This document shows positions 25,131 through 35,995 of a DNA stretch of 64,000 bases, in pieces; positions within the stretch are counted from its first letter, which is position 1; every line of letters begins with the position of its first letter. The notes under the pieces were generated by a model. It ran no database searches. It was not told the DNA's origin and saw nothing but the letters and a program-made list of their open reading frames with translations. The stretch is from Stomorhina lunata (Eukaryota > Arthropoda > Insecta > Diptera > Rhiniidae). The position numbers were made by a program, and so were the translations under genes. The DNA lies in contig OW121742.1 of the NCBI GenBank assembly GCA_933228675.1, forward strand, positions 37,710,255-37,774,254, read 5' to 3'.

Positions 25131-25668
25131 TTTTGAAAAAAAGTTTACAAAAATAAGAAATTTTTGAGAAATTTTCTATAAAACTGAGAAATTTTTGAAG
25201 AATTTCCTATAAAAATAAAACACTTTTGAAAAATTTCCTATAAAAATAAGACATTTTTTAAAAATTTCCTATAAAAATAGGAAAATTTTGAAAAATTTCC
25301 TATAAAAATAAGAAATTTTTTAAAAATTTTCTATAAAAATAGGAAAATTTTGAAAAATTTCCTATAAAAATAAGAAATTTTTTAAAAATTTCCTATAAAA
25401 ATAACAAATTTTTGAAAAATTTCCTATAAAACTAAGAAATTTTTGAAAAATTTCCTATAAAAATAAGAAATTTTGAAATAAATTTTCCTTTAAAAATTAT
25501 AAAATTTCCTATAAAAATAGGAAATTTTTGAAAAATTTCCTATAAGAATAAGGAATTTTGGAAAAATTTTCTATAAAAAAAGGAAATTTTTGAAAATTTT
25601 CCTATAAAAATTTGACAATTTTGAAAAATTTCCTATAAAAATAAGAAATTTTTAAAAAATTTTCTATT
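25131..25668 (-). repeat. Sat-A array, inverted orientation
   Basis: About 17 moderately diverged units of TTTCCTATAAAAATAGGAAA type, reading opposite to the main Sat-A array and abutting the large Sat-B block. The junction is a T-run near 25669. This is the only place in the window where Sat-A and Sat-B touch. Confidence 0.93.
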
Positions 25669-28045
25669 AAATTTTTTTTTTTTTTGATAAAAATTTTACT
25701 GAACATAAATATCTATTAAAATTTTGCTAAAGACAAATTTTGATCAAAAAGTTATGGAAAATATATTTGGATAAAAAATTTACTAAAGACCAATTTTTAT
25801 CATAAATTTTACTATAGGCATATTATGATCGAAATTTTACTACAGACAAATTATAACCAAAAATTTGCTAAAGACAAATTTTGATCAAAATTTTACTGAA
25901 GACAAATTTTGATCAAAATGTTACTAAAGACAGATTTTGATCAAAATTTTACTAAAGACAAATTTTGATCAAAATTTTACTAAAGAAAAATTTTGATCAA
26001 AATTTTACTAAAGACAAATTTTGATCAAAATTTTACTAAAGACGAATTTTGATCAAAATTTTACTAAAGACAAATTTTGATCAAAATTTTACTAAAGACA
26101 AATTTTGATCAAAATTTTACTAAAGACAAATTTTGATCAAAATTTTACTAAAGACAAATTTTGATCAAAATTTTACTAAAGACAAATTTTGATCAAAATT
26201 TTACTAAAGACAAATTTTGATCAAAATTTTATTAAAGACAAATTTTGACTAAAATTTTACTAAAGACAAATTTTGATCAAAATTTTACTAAAGACAAATT
26301 TTGATCAAAATTTTACTAAAGACAAATTTTGATCAAAATTTTACTATAGACAAATTATGAACAAAAATTTGCTAAAGTCAAAATTTGATCAAAATTTTAC
26401 TAAAAACTAATTTTGATCAGAATTTTTCTAAAGGCAAATTTAGTGCAAAATTTTACAAAAGACAAATTTTGATCAAAATTTTACTAAAGACTGAGTTTGA
26501 TCAAAATTTTATTAAAGACAAATTTTGATCAAAATTTTACTAAAGACAAATTTTGATCAAAATTTTACTAAAGACAAATTTTGATCAAAATTTTACTAAA
26601 GACAAATTTTGATCAAAATTTTACTAAAGACAAATTTTGATCAAAATTTTACTAAAGACAAATTTTGATCAAAATTTTACTAAAGACAAATTTTGATCAA
26701 AATTTTACTAAAGACAAATTTTGATCAAAATTTTACTAAAGACAAATTTTGATCAAAATTTTACTAAAGACGAATTTTGATCAAAATTTTACTAAAGACA
26801 AATTTTGATCAAAATTTTACTAAAGACAAAATTTTGATCAAAATTTTACTAAAGACAAATTTTGATCAAAATGTTACTAAAGACAGATTTCGATCAAAAT
26901 TTTACTAAAGACAAATTTTGATCAAAATTTTACTAAAGACAAATTTTGATTATAATTTTACTAAAGACAAATTTTAAACAAAATTTTACTAAAGACAAAT
27001 TTTAATCAAAATTTTACTAAAGACAAATGTTGATCAAAATTTTACTAAAGACAAATGTTGATCAAAATTTTACTAAAGACAAATGTTGATCAAAATTTTA
27101 CTAAAGACAAATTTTGATCAAAATTTTACTAAAGACAAATTTTGATCAAAATTTTACTAAAGACAAATTTTGATCAAAATTTTACTGAAGACAAATTTTG
27201 ATCAAAATTTTACTAAAGACAAATGTTGATCAAAATTTTACTAAAGACAAATGTTGATCAAAATTTTACTAAAGGCAAATGTTGATCAAAATTTTACTAA
27301 AGACAAATGTTGATCAAAATTTTACTAAAGACAAATTTTGATCAAAATTTTACTAAAGACAAAATTTGATCAAAATTTTACTAAAGACAAATTTTGATCA
27401 AAATTTTACTAAAGACAAATTTTGATCAAAATTTTACTAAAGACAAATTTTGATCAAAATTTTACTAAAGACAAATTTTGATCAAAATTTTACTAAAGAC
27501 AAATTTTGATCAAAATTTTACTAAAGACAAATTTTGATCAAAATTTTACTAAAGACAAATTTTGATCAAAATTTTACTAAAGACAAATTTTGATCAAAAT
27601 TTTACTAAAGACAAATTTTGATCAAAATTTTACTAAAGACAAATTTTGATCAAAATTTTACTAAAGACAAATTTTGATCAAAATTTTACTAAAGACAAAT
27701 TTTGATCAAAATTTTACTAAAGACAAATTTTGATCAAAATTTTACTAAAGACAAAATTTGATCAAAATTTTACTGAAGACAAATTTTGATAAAAATTTGA
27801 CTAAAGAAAAATTATGATCAAAAATTTGCTAAAGACAAATTTTGTTCAAAATTTTACTAAAAACTAATTTTGATCAAAATTTTTCTAAAGCCAAATTTTG
27901 AGCAAAATTTAATGAAAGACAAATTTTGATTATAATTTTACTAAAAACAAATTTTTATCAAAATTTTACTAGCTACATTTTGGTCAAATTTTTACTAAAG
28001 ACAATTTTTGATCAATTTTTTATTAAAGACAAATTTTGATCAATT
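25669..28045 (+). repeat. Sat-B array (28-bp unit), main block
   Basis: About 80 tandem 28-bp units with the palindrome AAATTTTGATCAAAATTT, mostly followed by TACTAAAGAC. The core 26460-27770 is near-homogeneous. A sub-block at about 27000-27310 carries AAATGTTGATCAAAATTT, which breaks the palindrome at one base. Every intact unit has one GATC, so a 28-bp ladder with a GATC-cutting enzyme is predicted. Confidence 0.97.
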
Positions 28046-28127
28046 AGTTCGAATGATCTGAGTCGAATATTGTAAATTAAATAATATAATACTAGAATTA
28101 GTATACTCAATATAATTTTGTGAAGTT

Positions 28128-28955
28128 CTAAGTTTTCCTTAAAAATTTAAATTTATCCAAAACACATATACCGCGACTAAGCGAAAATATATAAACAAAA
28201 GCTCTCGAAGAATCATCGTTTAAAAATAAATCCTTTGCCTTCTGCAGACCCACAATTAGGTTACAAGTTAACTCCTCCTGCCAGCTAACAGCTGTTGGTT
28301 CATCCTTCAAGACCAATTGAAAGGCACAATTAAAGTTTTTCAACTTTCGATACAAGTCCTTATTGTGTATAACCGCTACAATTGCCACATAGGGAGAGAA
28401 TTTAAGCCAACATTCCAGATTTCGGGCAGGAACATCAAAAGCTACATTTATTATCATCAGTTGGCATTGAAAATGTTGTATGCCCTGAAGTATTTCAAAT
28501 TCAAATGGTTTTCCAAAGCATTGCTGCATCTCAGTGGTAATTTTGAAATCATATTGATACGAGGGCCGTTGTATATACCAGGGAAATTTGCAATTAGCAA
28601 AATCGTCAGCCAATTTAAGACGTATTTCACGATCCCTTTGGAGTAAAGCAATTTGTTGGTCTAATGGCAAGATGTCTTTTTCTTCTCGGTAGGGTAATTG
28701 ATCTATTTTATTTTCGGCTACAATCGCCTTTTCGACTGGTATTTTGCCTTGAAATACTAAAGGTTGGATGTAATTTTGATAACATTTTTCAGCTAAAAAT
28801 TCGTAGGCCCAAATGTGATCGAATTGTTGCTTTGGCATGAAATATTCATGGGTATTTGAGGATTTGATATCACACTCATTGTGCTCCAGTAACTGTGGCC
28901 AAAGGGTGTGACAGTTTTGTGATTCTGTAACAATTTTGCAATCGGTTTTTTTCAT
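28128..28955 (-). CDS. Solo pyruvate kinase C-terminal-domain-like protein
   Basis: Single-exon frame of 275 aa from ATG 28955, chosen because it is the first ATG and has a good fly context (CAAAAATG). The frame runs four codons further 5' only to a TTG. The N-terminal half (1-140) resembles nothing I recognise. From about residue 145 it follows the pyruvate kinase allosteric domain in order: FEILQGIQHFQCQLMIINVA at the helix-strand 'AA..A..S.AK.I.V', then 'LKFSPYVAIVAVIHNKDLYR' for 'SKYRP..PIIMVTRN', and finally GLQKAKDLFL and 'FVYIFSLSRGICVLDKFKFL' for 'GIEKAKE' and the closing strands. No catalytic A or B domain is visible, so it cannot be a kinase by itself. It faces the PK-like gene across the Sat-B block and may be a truncated relative. 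Confidence 0.7.
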   Translation of the reverse strand: MKKTDCKIVTESQNCHTLWPQLLEHNECDIKSSNTHEYFMPKQQFDHIWAYEFLAEKCYQNYIQPLVFQGKIPVEKAIVAENKIDQLPYREEKDILPLDQQIALLQRDREIRLKLADDFANCKFPWYIQRPSYQYDFKITTEMQQCFGKPFEFEILQGIQHFQCQLMIINVAFDVPARNLECWLKFSPYVAIVAVIHNKDLYRKLKNFNCAFQLVLKDEPTAVSWQEELTCNLIVGLQKAKDLFLNDDSSRAFVYIFSLSRGICVLDKFKFLRKT

Positions 28956-29180
28956 TTTTGTTGTCAATTATTAACAAAGAAGACTTTTTATTATGAATGC
29001 TAATTTAATTAAAAAAAAAAGTATATCAATTTTGTCATACTACTATGTCACAAGCTCAAAAGTTTTATTACTAAACAGTTGAACGCACAATAAATTAACA
29101 GTATTTAACAAAAAAATACAGAAGTTTAAATTCATAAAAATACAATTTTCCTCAAATTGATTGATTTTTTTTTTTAATTA
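28956..29180. other. Short intergenic spacer, 5' of the PK-C-like gene
   Basis: This should contain the minus-strand promoter of the gene ending at 28955. An ATAATAAAAAG stretch lies about 35 bp upstream of its ATG, but I see no Inr at a suitable distance and do not call a promoter. Confidence 0.4.
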
Positions 29181-29990
29181 TACCCTTCACAACCATAGGT
29201 GGAAAGTGTGTTATAAGTTTGTGCTGATGTATGTAACGCATAGAAATATTTGTCTTAGACCCACCTTTTAGTATACCAATAGGCTTAGAATCACTTTCTG
29301 AGTCGATTTAGCGATGTCCATCCGTCCGTCTGGCTGGCTGGCTGGACCCCCATGTAAACCTTGTAATCAAACTACAGGTCGCAATTCTAAAGATAATTTG
29401 ATGAAAATTGGCATAGATAATTTTTTTGATAATGGGACTATGGCTTTTGAAATTGGTGAAAATCGGTCCATTATTTATGGTACCTCCCTTAGGTCCCACT
29501 TCCCGGAATTGACATATTGGCCACAAATATCAATATTTTTTCATGAAGTTTAAAACAGATACTGCTTATATAAACTTAAATCATTGTAACAAATTTCGTT
29601 GAAATCGGTCCACATTTGACCATAGCTCCCATACAAACTCTTCTTTAAAAACGCACTAAATGAGACAAAAAATCGCTAAAATGCTCGTAAATCTAAAGAT
29701 AATGAACATTTTGAGTTTATTTTTAGCATACATAATTTTTGTAACAACTGTAATCAATTTGCCAAATTTCGAGATAATCGGTCCACATTTGACCCTAGTT
29801 CTCATATAAGTCCAAATGACGGAAACAGGTTTAATATGTAAGTTTTCAGAAAATTTTTGTATGATGGCAAAATTTAGCATATATTTGTTTTTATACAGGA
29901 AAAATAACACCTTTGACCTTAGTGATGAAGGGTATCGTATGGTCGGGCTTGACCGACTATAGCACTTTCTTACTTGTTTTTTTTATTTTT
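29181..29990 (+). mobile_element. DINE-1-like element, nearly complete
   Basis: Runs from 'tacccttcacaaccatagg' through 'taagtttgtgctgatgtatg', 'ctttctgagtcgatttagcg', a short CCGTCCGTCTGGCTGGCTGG block and 'aaatcggtccacatttgacc' to 'gtcgggcttgaccgactata', CTTACTTG and a T-run. It has the same architecture as the copies at 17.0, 30.7, 36.0 and 53.7 kb and is one of the best preserved, so it is useful as a reference. Confidence 0.8.
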
Positions 29991-30690
29991 TTTTTATAAA
30001 ATTTCCCATTTCTGGAACGAGTTGTTGACAAACATAGGCCCAAATCGCCTCAATCCATATCGATCGAATTGTACGATATTTCAAAAACATTTGTGTAGCA
30101 TACTTTTAGGGTAATCTAAATAATAAATGTTTTGACAAAAAAAACAGGGGCCAAATTACCGTATTCGATATCGATCGAAAACTCTGACTTTTAAGCGAAT
30201 ATTGTGAAGTATACTTTAAGGATGTCCGAAGTTACTTCGATGCAAAAAGTTTATTAAAATTTGGTATCCATTTTGATTCGTTTTTAAAAATATATATTGT
30301 TCAATTAAAACTTTTTTAATATTGTTCATATTTTGGCAAATAACTTTAAAAAAAATATAGAAAACTGTGTATCTTTTAAATAATTTTGATTATCCTTAAA
30401 GTATGCTATACAAATGTTTTGAAACTATCTAAGATTTCGATCGATATCGAATGCCGTAATTTGGCCCCAGATATGTTTAGATATCCACACAAAAAAAAAG
30501 AAATTACAATTTTGTTGCATACTTTGAGGGTATTTGGAATATTTCGGTATGTGATAAAATTCGATCGTTTAAAAATCGATCGATTTCAGATATATTTTTC
30601 AAATAATTTTTTCCATTTCCACAAAAAATTTAATTCAAATGAAAGATAACATATCAGTAAAAAATATATGTTTTTTTGGGAAATAAAGCG
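29991..30690. repeat. ATCGATCG-rich dispersed repeat, partly inverted
   Basis: Phrases such as 'attcgatatcgatcgaaaac' and 'agcatacttttagggtaat' near 30040-30230 recur in reverse complement near 30395-30480 ('atccttaaagtatgctatac', 'gatcgatatcgaatgccgta'). This makes a loose inverted structure about 0.6 kb long between two oppositely oriented DINE-1-like copies. No gene recognised. Confidence 0.55.
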
Positions 30691-31428
30691 CGACCATACG
30701 ATACCCTTCACCACTTAGGTAAAATGTGTTCTTTTTCATGTATAAAGACACATATTTGCTAAATTTTGCCATCATAGAAACATTTTCCCAAAACTTATTT
30801 ACTTAAGCTGTTTCCGTAATTTCGACTTATATAAGAGCTATGGTCAAATGTGGACCGATTATCTCGAAATTTGGCAAATTGATTACAGTTGTTACATAAA
30901 TTATGCTGGCAAAAAATAAACTTAAAACTAGCGTTTTCGTGATGTTTGTCTCATTTGGTGCGTTTTGATATATATGTTTTTATGGGAGCTATGGCTATGT
31001 GAACCGAAATTTGGTACAGTGTTTTTAGTTTACATAAGAAGTATTTGTTTTAAATTTCATGAAAAAATATTGATATTTCTAGCCAATATATCAATTCCGG
31101 GAAGTGTGACCGATGGCAGGTACCATAAATAATCGACCGATTTTGAAAAATTTCAATAGCCATGGTGCCACTATCATAGGGGTGCAGCCAGAAAGCCGTC
31201 CAGGTGGACGGATGGACTGAAATCGCTAAGTCGACTTAAAAAGTGATTCTAAGTCTATTGGTATACTAAAATGTGGGTCTAAGACAAATATTTCTATGCG
31301 TTGCATACATCAGCACAAACTTATAATACCCTTTCCACCTATGTTGGTAAAGGGTTATAATACCCTTTCCACCTATGTTGGTAAAGGGTTATAATACCCT
31401 TTCCACCTATGGTTGTGAAGGGTAAAAA
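30691..31428 (-). mobile_element. DINE-1-like element, minus strand
   Basis: Reverse-complement copy: 'accatacgatacccttcacc' at the low-coordinate end, then 'tggtcaaatgtggaccgatt', 'ccaggtggacggatggactg' and 'gtgattctaagtctattgg', and 'ttgtgaagggta' at 31428. Its outer subterminal repeat is triplicated (listed separately). It faces the plus-oriented copy at 29.2 kb. Confidence 0.78.
31320..31428. repeat. 34-bp triplication of the DINE-1-like terminus
   Basis: The segment 'ttataataccctttccacct' plus ATGTTGGTAAAGGG is present three times in tandem, the last with GGTTGTGAAGGG. A single copy is normal in the other elements. The first two copies look identical, so the expansion is recent. Each unit also contains an imperfect CCCTTTCC...GGTAAAGGG dyad. 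Confidence 0.88.
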
Positions 31429-31662
31429 TATGTCAAAAATCGATCGTTTCGAAAACTATCGATTTCCATCACATACCGGAATTTGTATATTTATTAAATT
31501 ATGTTTGATTCGAATTTCCTAAAAGTATTCCACAATATTATCAATTTTGGTTCGAAGCGACCATAGGAATCTGACCCAAAATTCTGGAAAATATGTTTCT
31601 TCGAATGATGAACAAAAACATTTATTTATCATTATTTCTAGCTTATCTGCATTCTTATTAAG
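31429..31662. other. 3' flank of the GT92-like gene
   Basis: Short spacer with another ATCGATCG fragment ('aatcgatcgtttcgaaaact' near 31440) before the stop codon of the minus-strand gene. No clear minus-strand AATAAA signal was identified. Confidence 0.4.
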
Positions 31663-33035
31663 TCATGTTACAAACTTAAGTTCCTCCAATATCTTCAAAG
31701 CCTCCTTCGAAATGCGCTGGCCAAAACGCCATAGCCCCACATCTATAACTGGATTTGTAAGATTTTCCTTAAAATCTGGCTCGCGATAGTGATTTAATTG
31801 GGCATCACTATCCTTAAAGGTATAATCTCTACAATCTGCCTTAAAGTGTATAGGAAAATGATTATGGGTGACTACAATTCGATTCGTATCGTGCAAACAT
31901 TTCGCAGCAAAGCCATAAGCAGCCAAATTCCGAACGCGTCTTACATGTTGCAGCATCTATAAAAAGGAAGGAAATTGGTTGAAAGATGAAAAATTTCCAG
32001 CATAACTGGGAAAATAGGCGCAGCGAAAGCACAGACTGGCATAATTTTTACATAAGGAATCTTTTGAATTTTTCGAGACTTTCACCAGATCAAGCCAGTT
32101 TTTGTGAAGATTCAAAGGCATGGGCAGTTCATCAATATCCCAGACTCCTATATATTTATAGCGATACATATTTCTATAGATACAATCATTGTATAAAAGA
32201 CTTTCATGTAGACGAAAAGCATCTTTTCTTAAGTTAAGCTGCAGGTGCCGATATTCAGGTAAATTTGAATATCTGAGAGAAAAACTAAATTCATGTTTTT
32301 CCAAATACCCGGTACTTTTATAGTAATCTAAAACTTTTGTAGTATTTTCATGAACTTCTAGATTATAGACTATAACTTTCTGGGCCCCTAGAATTCTTAA
32401 AGTTTCCAAATACTCCACTAAGCGATGGGATATATCGGTGTAGGGAAAATCCAGGCCCTTGATGCAAACAGCAAAATCTTTTTTCTTTTCCTTAAACTTC
32501 AGTGGTCGATAAACCACTCTCACCAGATTAGTAGCCCTTTCACATGGCTCGGCTACCAGTGATACCGATTTCGGTATCCAATTTTTATAGATCCTAGGCA
32601 CTTGACAGGTTAGTATATGCGGAAAACTATATAGAGGATCATGACCCCATTTGTATTTCCAAATTAGTTGTATATGTTTCACGGGCTCTATGACAGGTTG
32701 AAATCTTTCTCTAAACCAAAATTGACAGTAAGACTTGGGATACTGGCTAGAATTTTGGGATATTAAATTGATCATGGCTAATATACGGACAAAGACATTG
32801 TTTTCAGTCACAATGGGTCTGGAATCCAAATAGGCTCCATATATATAGTATGTAAGATTTTGGTTGTAGAAAATCTGCCAATATTCATTTTGTATCTGTA
32901 TATCCATTAGGTTTGGATACCATGCGCAAGAAAAGTTATAGCCGCGCACTTCACTTAAATAGGTTCCTAGGTCTTCGATTGGTAGATTTGGTATTTTTGA
33001 TGCAATACGATCTTTAATAATGAATTTATGGGGTT
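31663..33035 (-). CDS. Glycosyltransferase family 92-like protein, last exon, with internal TAG
   Basis: The exon opens at acceptor TTTTCTTTACAG (AG at 33037-33036) in phase 2 and is open for 358 codons to TAG at 31959-31957. The same frame then continues 97 codons to the true end. The GT92 core is plain: DFAVCIKGLDFPY, then LETLRILGAQKVIVYNLEVH, then YKYIGVWDIDELPMP, whose Asp-Ile-Asp is the family's metal/nucleotide-sugar DxD-type motif, then CFRCAYFP. After the TAG come MLQHVRRV, KCLHDTNRIVVTHNHFP and DSDAQLNHYREP, all typical of the family's C-terminal part. Spacing across the TAG equals the normal domain, so the TAG replaces one residue rather than marking an intron. No in-phase GT donor exists nearby. 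Expected role: type II Golgi/ER transferase adding a hexose to a glycan; substrate unknown. It may be a young pseudogene, a read-through gene or a sequencing error. Confidence 0.85.
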
Positions 33036-35575
33036 CTGTAAAGAAAATTAAAATATTTAAATTATAAAATTTTTATTTATACAAGAATATCGGCTTTAGA
33101 ATAGGAGTATCTGACTAGTAGATAAAAGATTTTCTTACATCCATTTAAAACTAGCATTTTCTTCTAGCGACCACACACTCTCCCTCGATTCAAATCAATC
33201 TTAATAAGTTGTCTCGAGTATTGTGTAGCATAGTTTCAGGAGGCGTATAAAAAAGTTTTATTAAATTAAGTTTATTAGCTGTAAATAGTACTATCCGGAG
33301 ATCGAAATATAAGATATTTTAGCACCATTTGAGAAGCGTACTTTAAGGATAAAGTCTGAGTATTTTAACCAAAATTTACGATATTTTAACTAAAATAAGA
33401 AAAATTTACGATATTTTAACTAAAATAAGGAAATTTACGATATTTAAACTTAAAGAAGGAAATTTACGTTATTTAAAAAAAATAAGTAAATTCACGATTT
33501 TTTAACTATAATAAATTTACGATATTTTAACTAAAAAAAGGAAATTTACGATATTTTAACTAAAATAAGGATATTAATGATATTTTATATAATCAAGGAA
33601 AAGTACGATATTTTAAAAAAATAAGAAAATTTACGATATTTTAACTAAAATAGGAAAATTACGATATTTTAACTAAAATAAGAAAATTTACGATATTTTG
33701 ACTTAAATAAGGAAACTTAAGATATTTTTACTAAAATAGGGAAAACGATATTTTAACGAAAATAAGGAAATTTATGATATTTTAACTACAATAAGTAAAT
33801 GTACAATATTTTAACAAAAGTAAGGAAATTTACGATATTTTAACTAAAATAAGAAAATTTAAGAAATTTTAGCAAATAAAAAGTTTTTACATTAATTAAA
33901 CAAATATAAGGAAATTTACGATATTTTAAATAAAATAGGGAAATTTACGATATTTTAACTAAAATAATGATAATTGCGATATTTTACGAAAATAAAAAAC
34001 AATTACGATATTTTAACTAAAACAAGAAAATTAACGATATTTTAACAAAAAAAAATAAATTTACGATATTTTAACTGAAACAAGGAAATTTTAGATATTT
34101 CTATAAAATTAAGAAAATTTACGATATTTTAAATAAAATAACAAAACTTACGATATTTTAACTAAAATAAGGAAATTTACGATATTTTAACTAAAATAAG
34201 AAAAATTACGATATTTCAACTTAAATAAGTAAGTTTTCGATATTTAAAGTAAAAAAGGATATTTATGATATTTTAACTAAAATAAGGAAATTTTAGATAT
34301 TTTTATGTATATAGGAAAATTTACGATATTTTAACTAAAATATGTAAATTTACGTTATTTTAACTAAAATAAGGAAATTTACGAAATTTAAACTTAAAGA
34401 AGGAAATTTACGATATTATAAAAAAATATAAGTAAATTAACGATATTTTAACTATAAAAAAAATTTACGATACATTAACTAAAATATGGAAATTTATGAT
34501 ATTTTTACTAAAATATGGAAATGTACGATATATAAAGTAAAAAAGCCAATTTACGATATTTTAACTAAAATAAGAAAATTTACGATATTGTAACTAAAAT
34601 AAGGAAACTTATGATATTTTAACCAAAATAAAGAAAACTATATTTTAACGAAAATAGGGAAATTTACGACATTTTTACTACAATAAGTAAATTAACGATA
34701 TATTAATAAAGTAAGAAAATTTACGATATTTTAACTAAAATAAGAAAATTTACGAAATTTTGGCAAATAAAAAGTTTTTACATTAATTAAACTAATATAA
34801 GAAAATTTACGATATTTTAACTAAAATAATGATAATTACAATATTTTACGAAAATAAAAAAATTACGATATTTTAACTAAAACAAGAAAATTAACGATAT
34901 TTTAACTAAAATAAGGAAATTTGCGATATTTTAACTAAAATATGAAAATTTATAATATTTTTAATAAAATAAGAAGATTTACGATATTTTAACTAAAATA
35001 AGGAACATGATATTTTAACCCAAATAACAAAATTTACGATATTTCAACTAAAATATGTAAATCTACGATATTTAAACTCAAATAAGAAAATTTACGAAAT
35101 TTGAGCTAATAAAAATGTTTTTAGTATAAGGAAATTTACGATATTTTAAATAAAATAAGGAAATTTACGATATTTTAACAAAGAAATTTGCGATATTTTA
35201 ACTAAAAGAAAATTTACGATATTTTAACTAAAATATGAAATTTACGACATATTGACTAAAATAAGGAAATTTTTAAATTTAAATAAGAAAATTGACCATA
35301 GTTTAACTTAAGTAAAAAAAATATACGATATTTTAACAAAAATAAACTAATTAAACTAAAATAGATGAAAAATTGTATTTAACTTTTTGCAAATTTAAAT
35401 ATTTTAAAAATTCCTAAGGTATGTTACACAATATTGTTTCAAGGTCTGAGTTTTTGATCGATCGTATACGGCGATTTTTTCTTTATAATTCAAAATTTAT
35501 AAATGTTTATAAAATTTTTAAAATTCTCAAATTTTAAAAAAATTTTGAAAAAAATTTAAAAAATTACCACTTTAC
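33036..35575 (-). other. GT92-like gene intron, satellite-filled
   Basis: Donor GTAAAG at 35575-35570 and acceptor TTTACAG at 33042-33036 give a 2540-bp intron. The exon phases agree (1 nt left over upstream, 2 nt downstream, making GAA). Nearly 2 kb of it is Sat-C. The remaining ends (33046-33360 and 35360-35570) carry ATCGATCG-family fragments. Confidence 0.8.
33360..35355 (+). repeat. Sat-C array (29-bp unit) inside an intron
   Basis: About 65 diverged tandem units of TTTACGATATTTTAACTAAA plus ATAAGGAAA. Unit length is about 29 bp with frequent small indels. No homogeneous core was found, so the array is older or less active than Sat-A and Sat-B. Two units carry AAAAGTTTTTACATTAATTA insertions (33877 and 34767), suggesting a local duplication of roughly 890 bp within the array. 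Confidence 0.92.
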
Positions 35576-35735
35576 CACTTCTCGGATCCACATTAAAATA
35601 TTGTTTATTTAATTTTAATTTTTGATTTTCTAAATGTTCATAGATTATTAAATACAGCACAATTATTATAAAATTGAATAAGAAAAATATAATTAAATTT
35701 AACTGAAGTCGCATCATCTTTCTTCTATTCGTCAT
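35576..35735 (-). CDS. GT92-like protein, first exon (cytoplasmic tail and signal anchor)
   Basis: ATG 35735 is immediately preceded in frame by TGA, so the 5' end is fixed; in-frame ATGs at 35717 and 35714 are alternatives. The exon encodes a short basic tail (MTNRRKMMRLQ), then about 20 hydrophobic residues (LNLIIFFLFNFIIIVLYLII) and a polar stem (YEHLENQKLKLNKQ). This is the layout of a type II Golgi glycosyltransferase. It ends after one base of a codon at donor G|GTAAAG (35576/35575), in the exact phase needed by the acceptor at 33036. Joined, the gene is 510 codons with the TAG at codon 413, a normal length for insect GT92 proteins. Too short to be found by length-filtered ORF calling. 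Confidence 0.8.
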
Positions 35736-35995
35736 TCAAATGCAACTGAATTTAAAACGCAATAGAAATTAGCTAAACACTTTAACTTGCTACTAAAAAT
35801 GAACACATCAAATTGAGACTAAAACAACTGTTTAAATAGATTGTCTGTATTTGCAAATTTACATATAACTCTAACACTGCGCATCATAAAATGTGCAACA
35901 GACTTTTGTTGGGTGATAAACTTTTTGGATAAATTACAAATGTTGTTCTTCAAATTTAATCCATTTTCTGATATATAAACGTTTATAAAATAAAC
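35736..35995. other. 5' flank of the GT92-like gene
   Basis: It should contain the minus-strand promoter. A TATTTAAA-like motif lies near 35835 with a TCATTT further downstream, but the spacing is longer than a standard TATA-Inr pair. A DINE-1-like element begins only about 260 bp upstream of the start codon. Confidence 0.4.

Noticed and set aside
28956..28967. Extending the PK-C-like protein four codons upstream
   Set aside because: The upstream start would be TTG. The ATG at 28955 has a good fly context, and nuclear fly genes rarely start at TTG.
31960..32100. An intron removing the TAG of the GT92-like gene
   Set aside because: The nearby donor-like GTs are out of phase, and the in-phase ones (such as CTG|GTGAAA, 129 nt upstream) would delete the conserved CFRCAYFP region.
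31986..32237. Plus-strand frame opposite the GT92-like exon
   Set aside because: It is an antisense shadow of the clearly conserved minus-strand coding exon; the same holds for frames opposite the PK-like genes.
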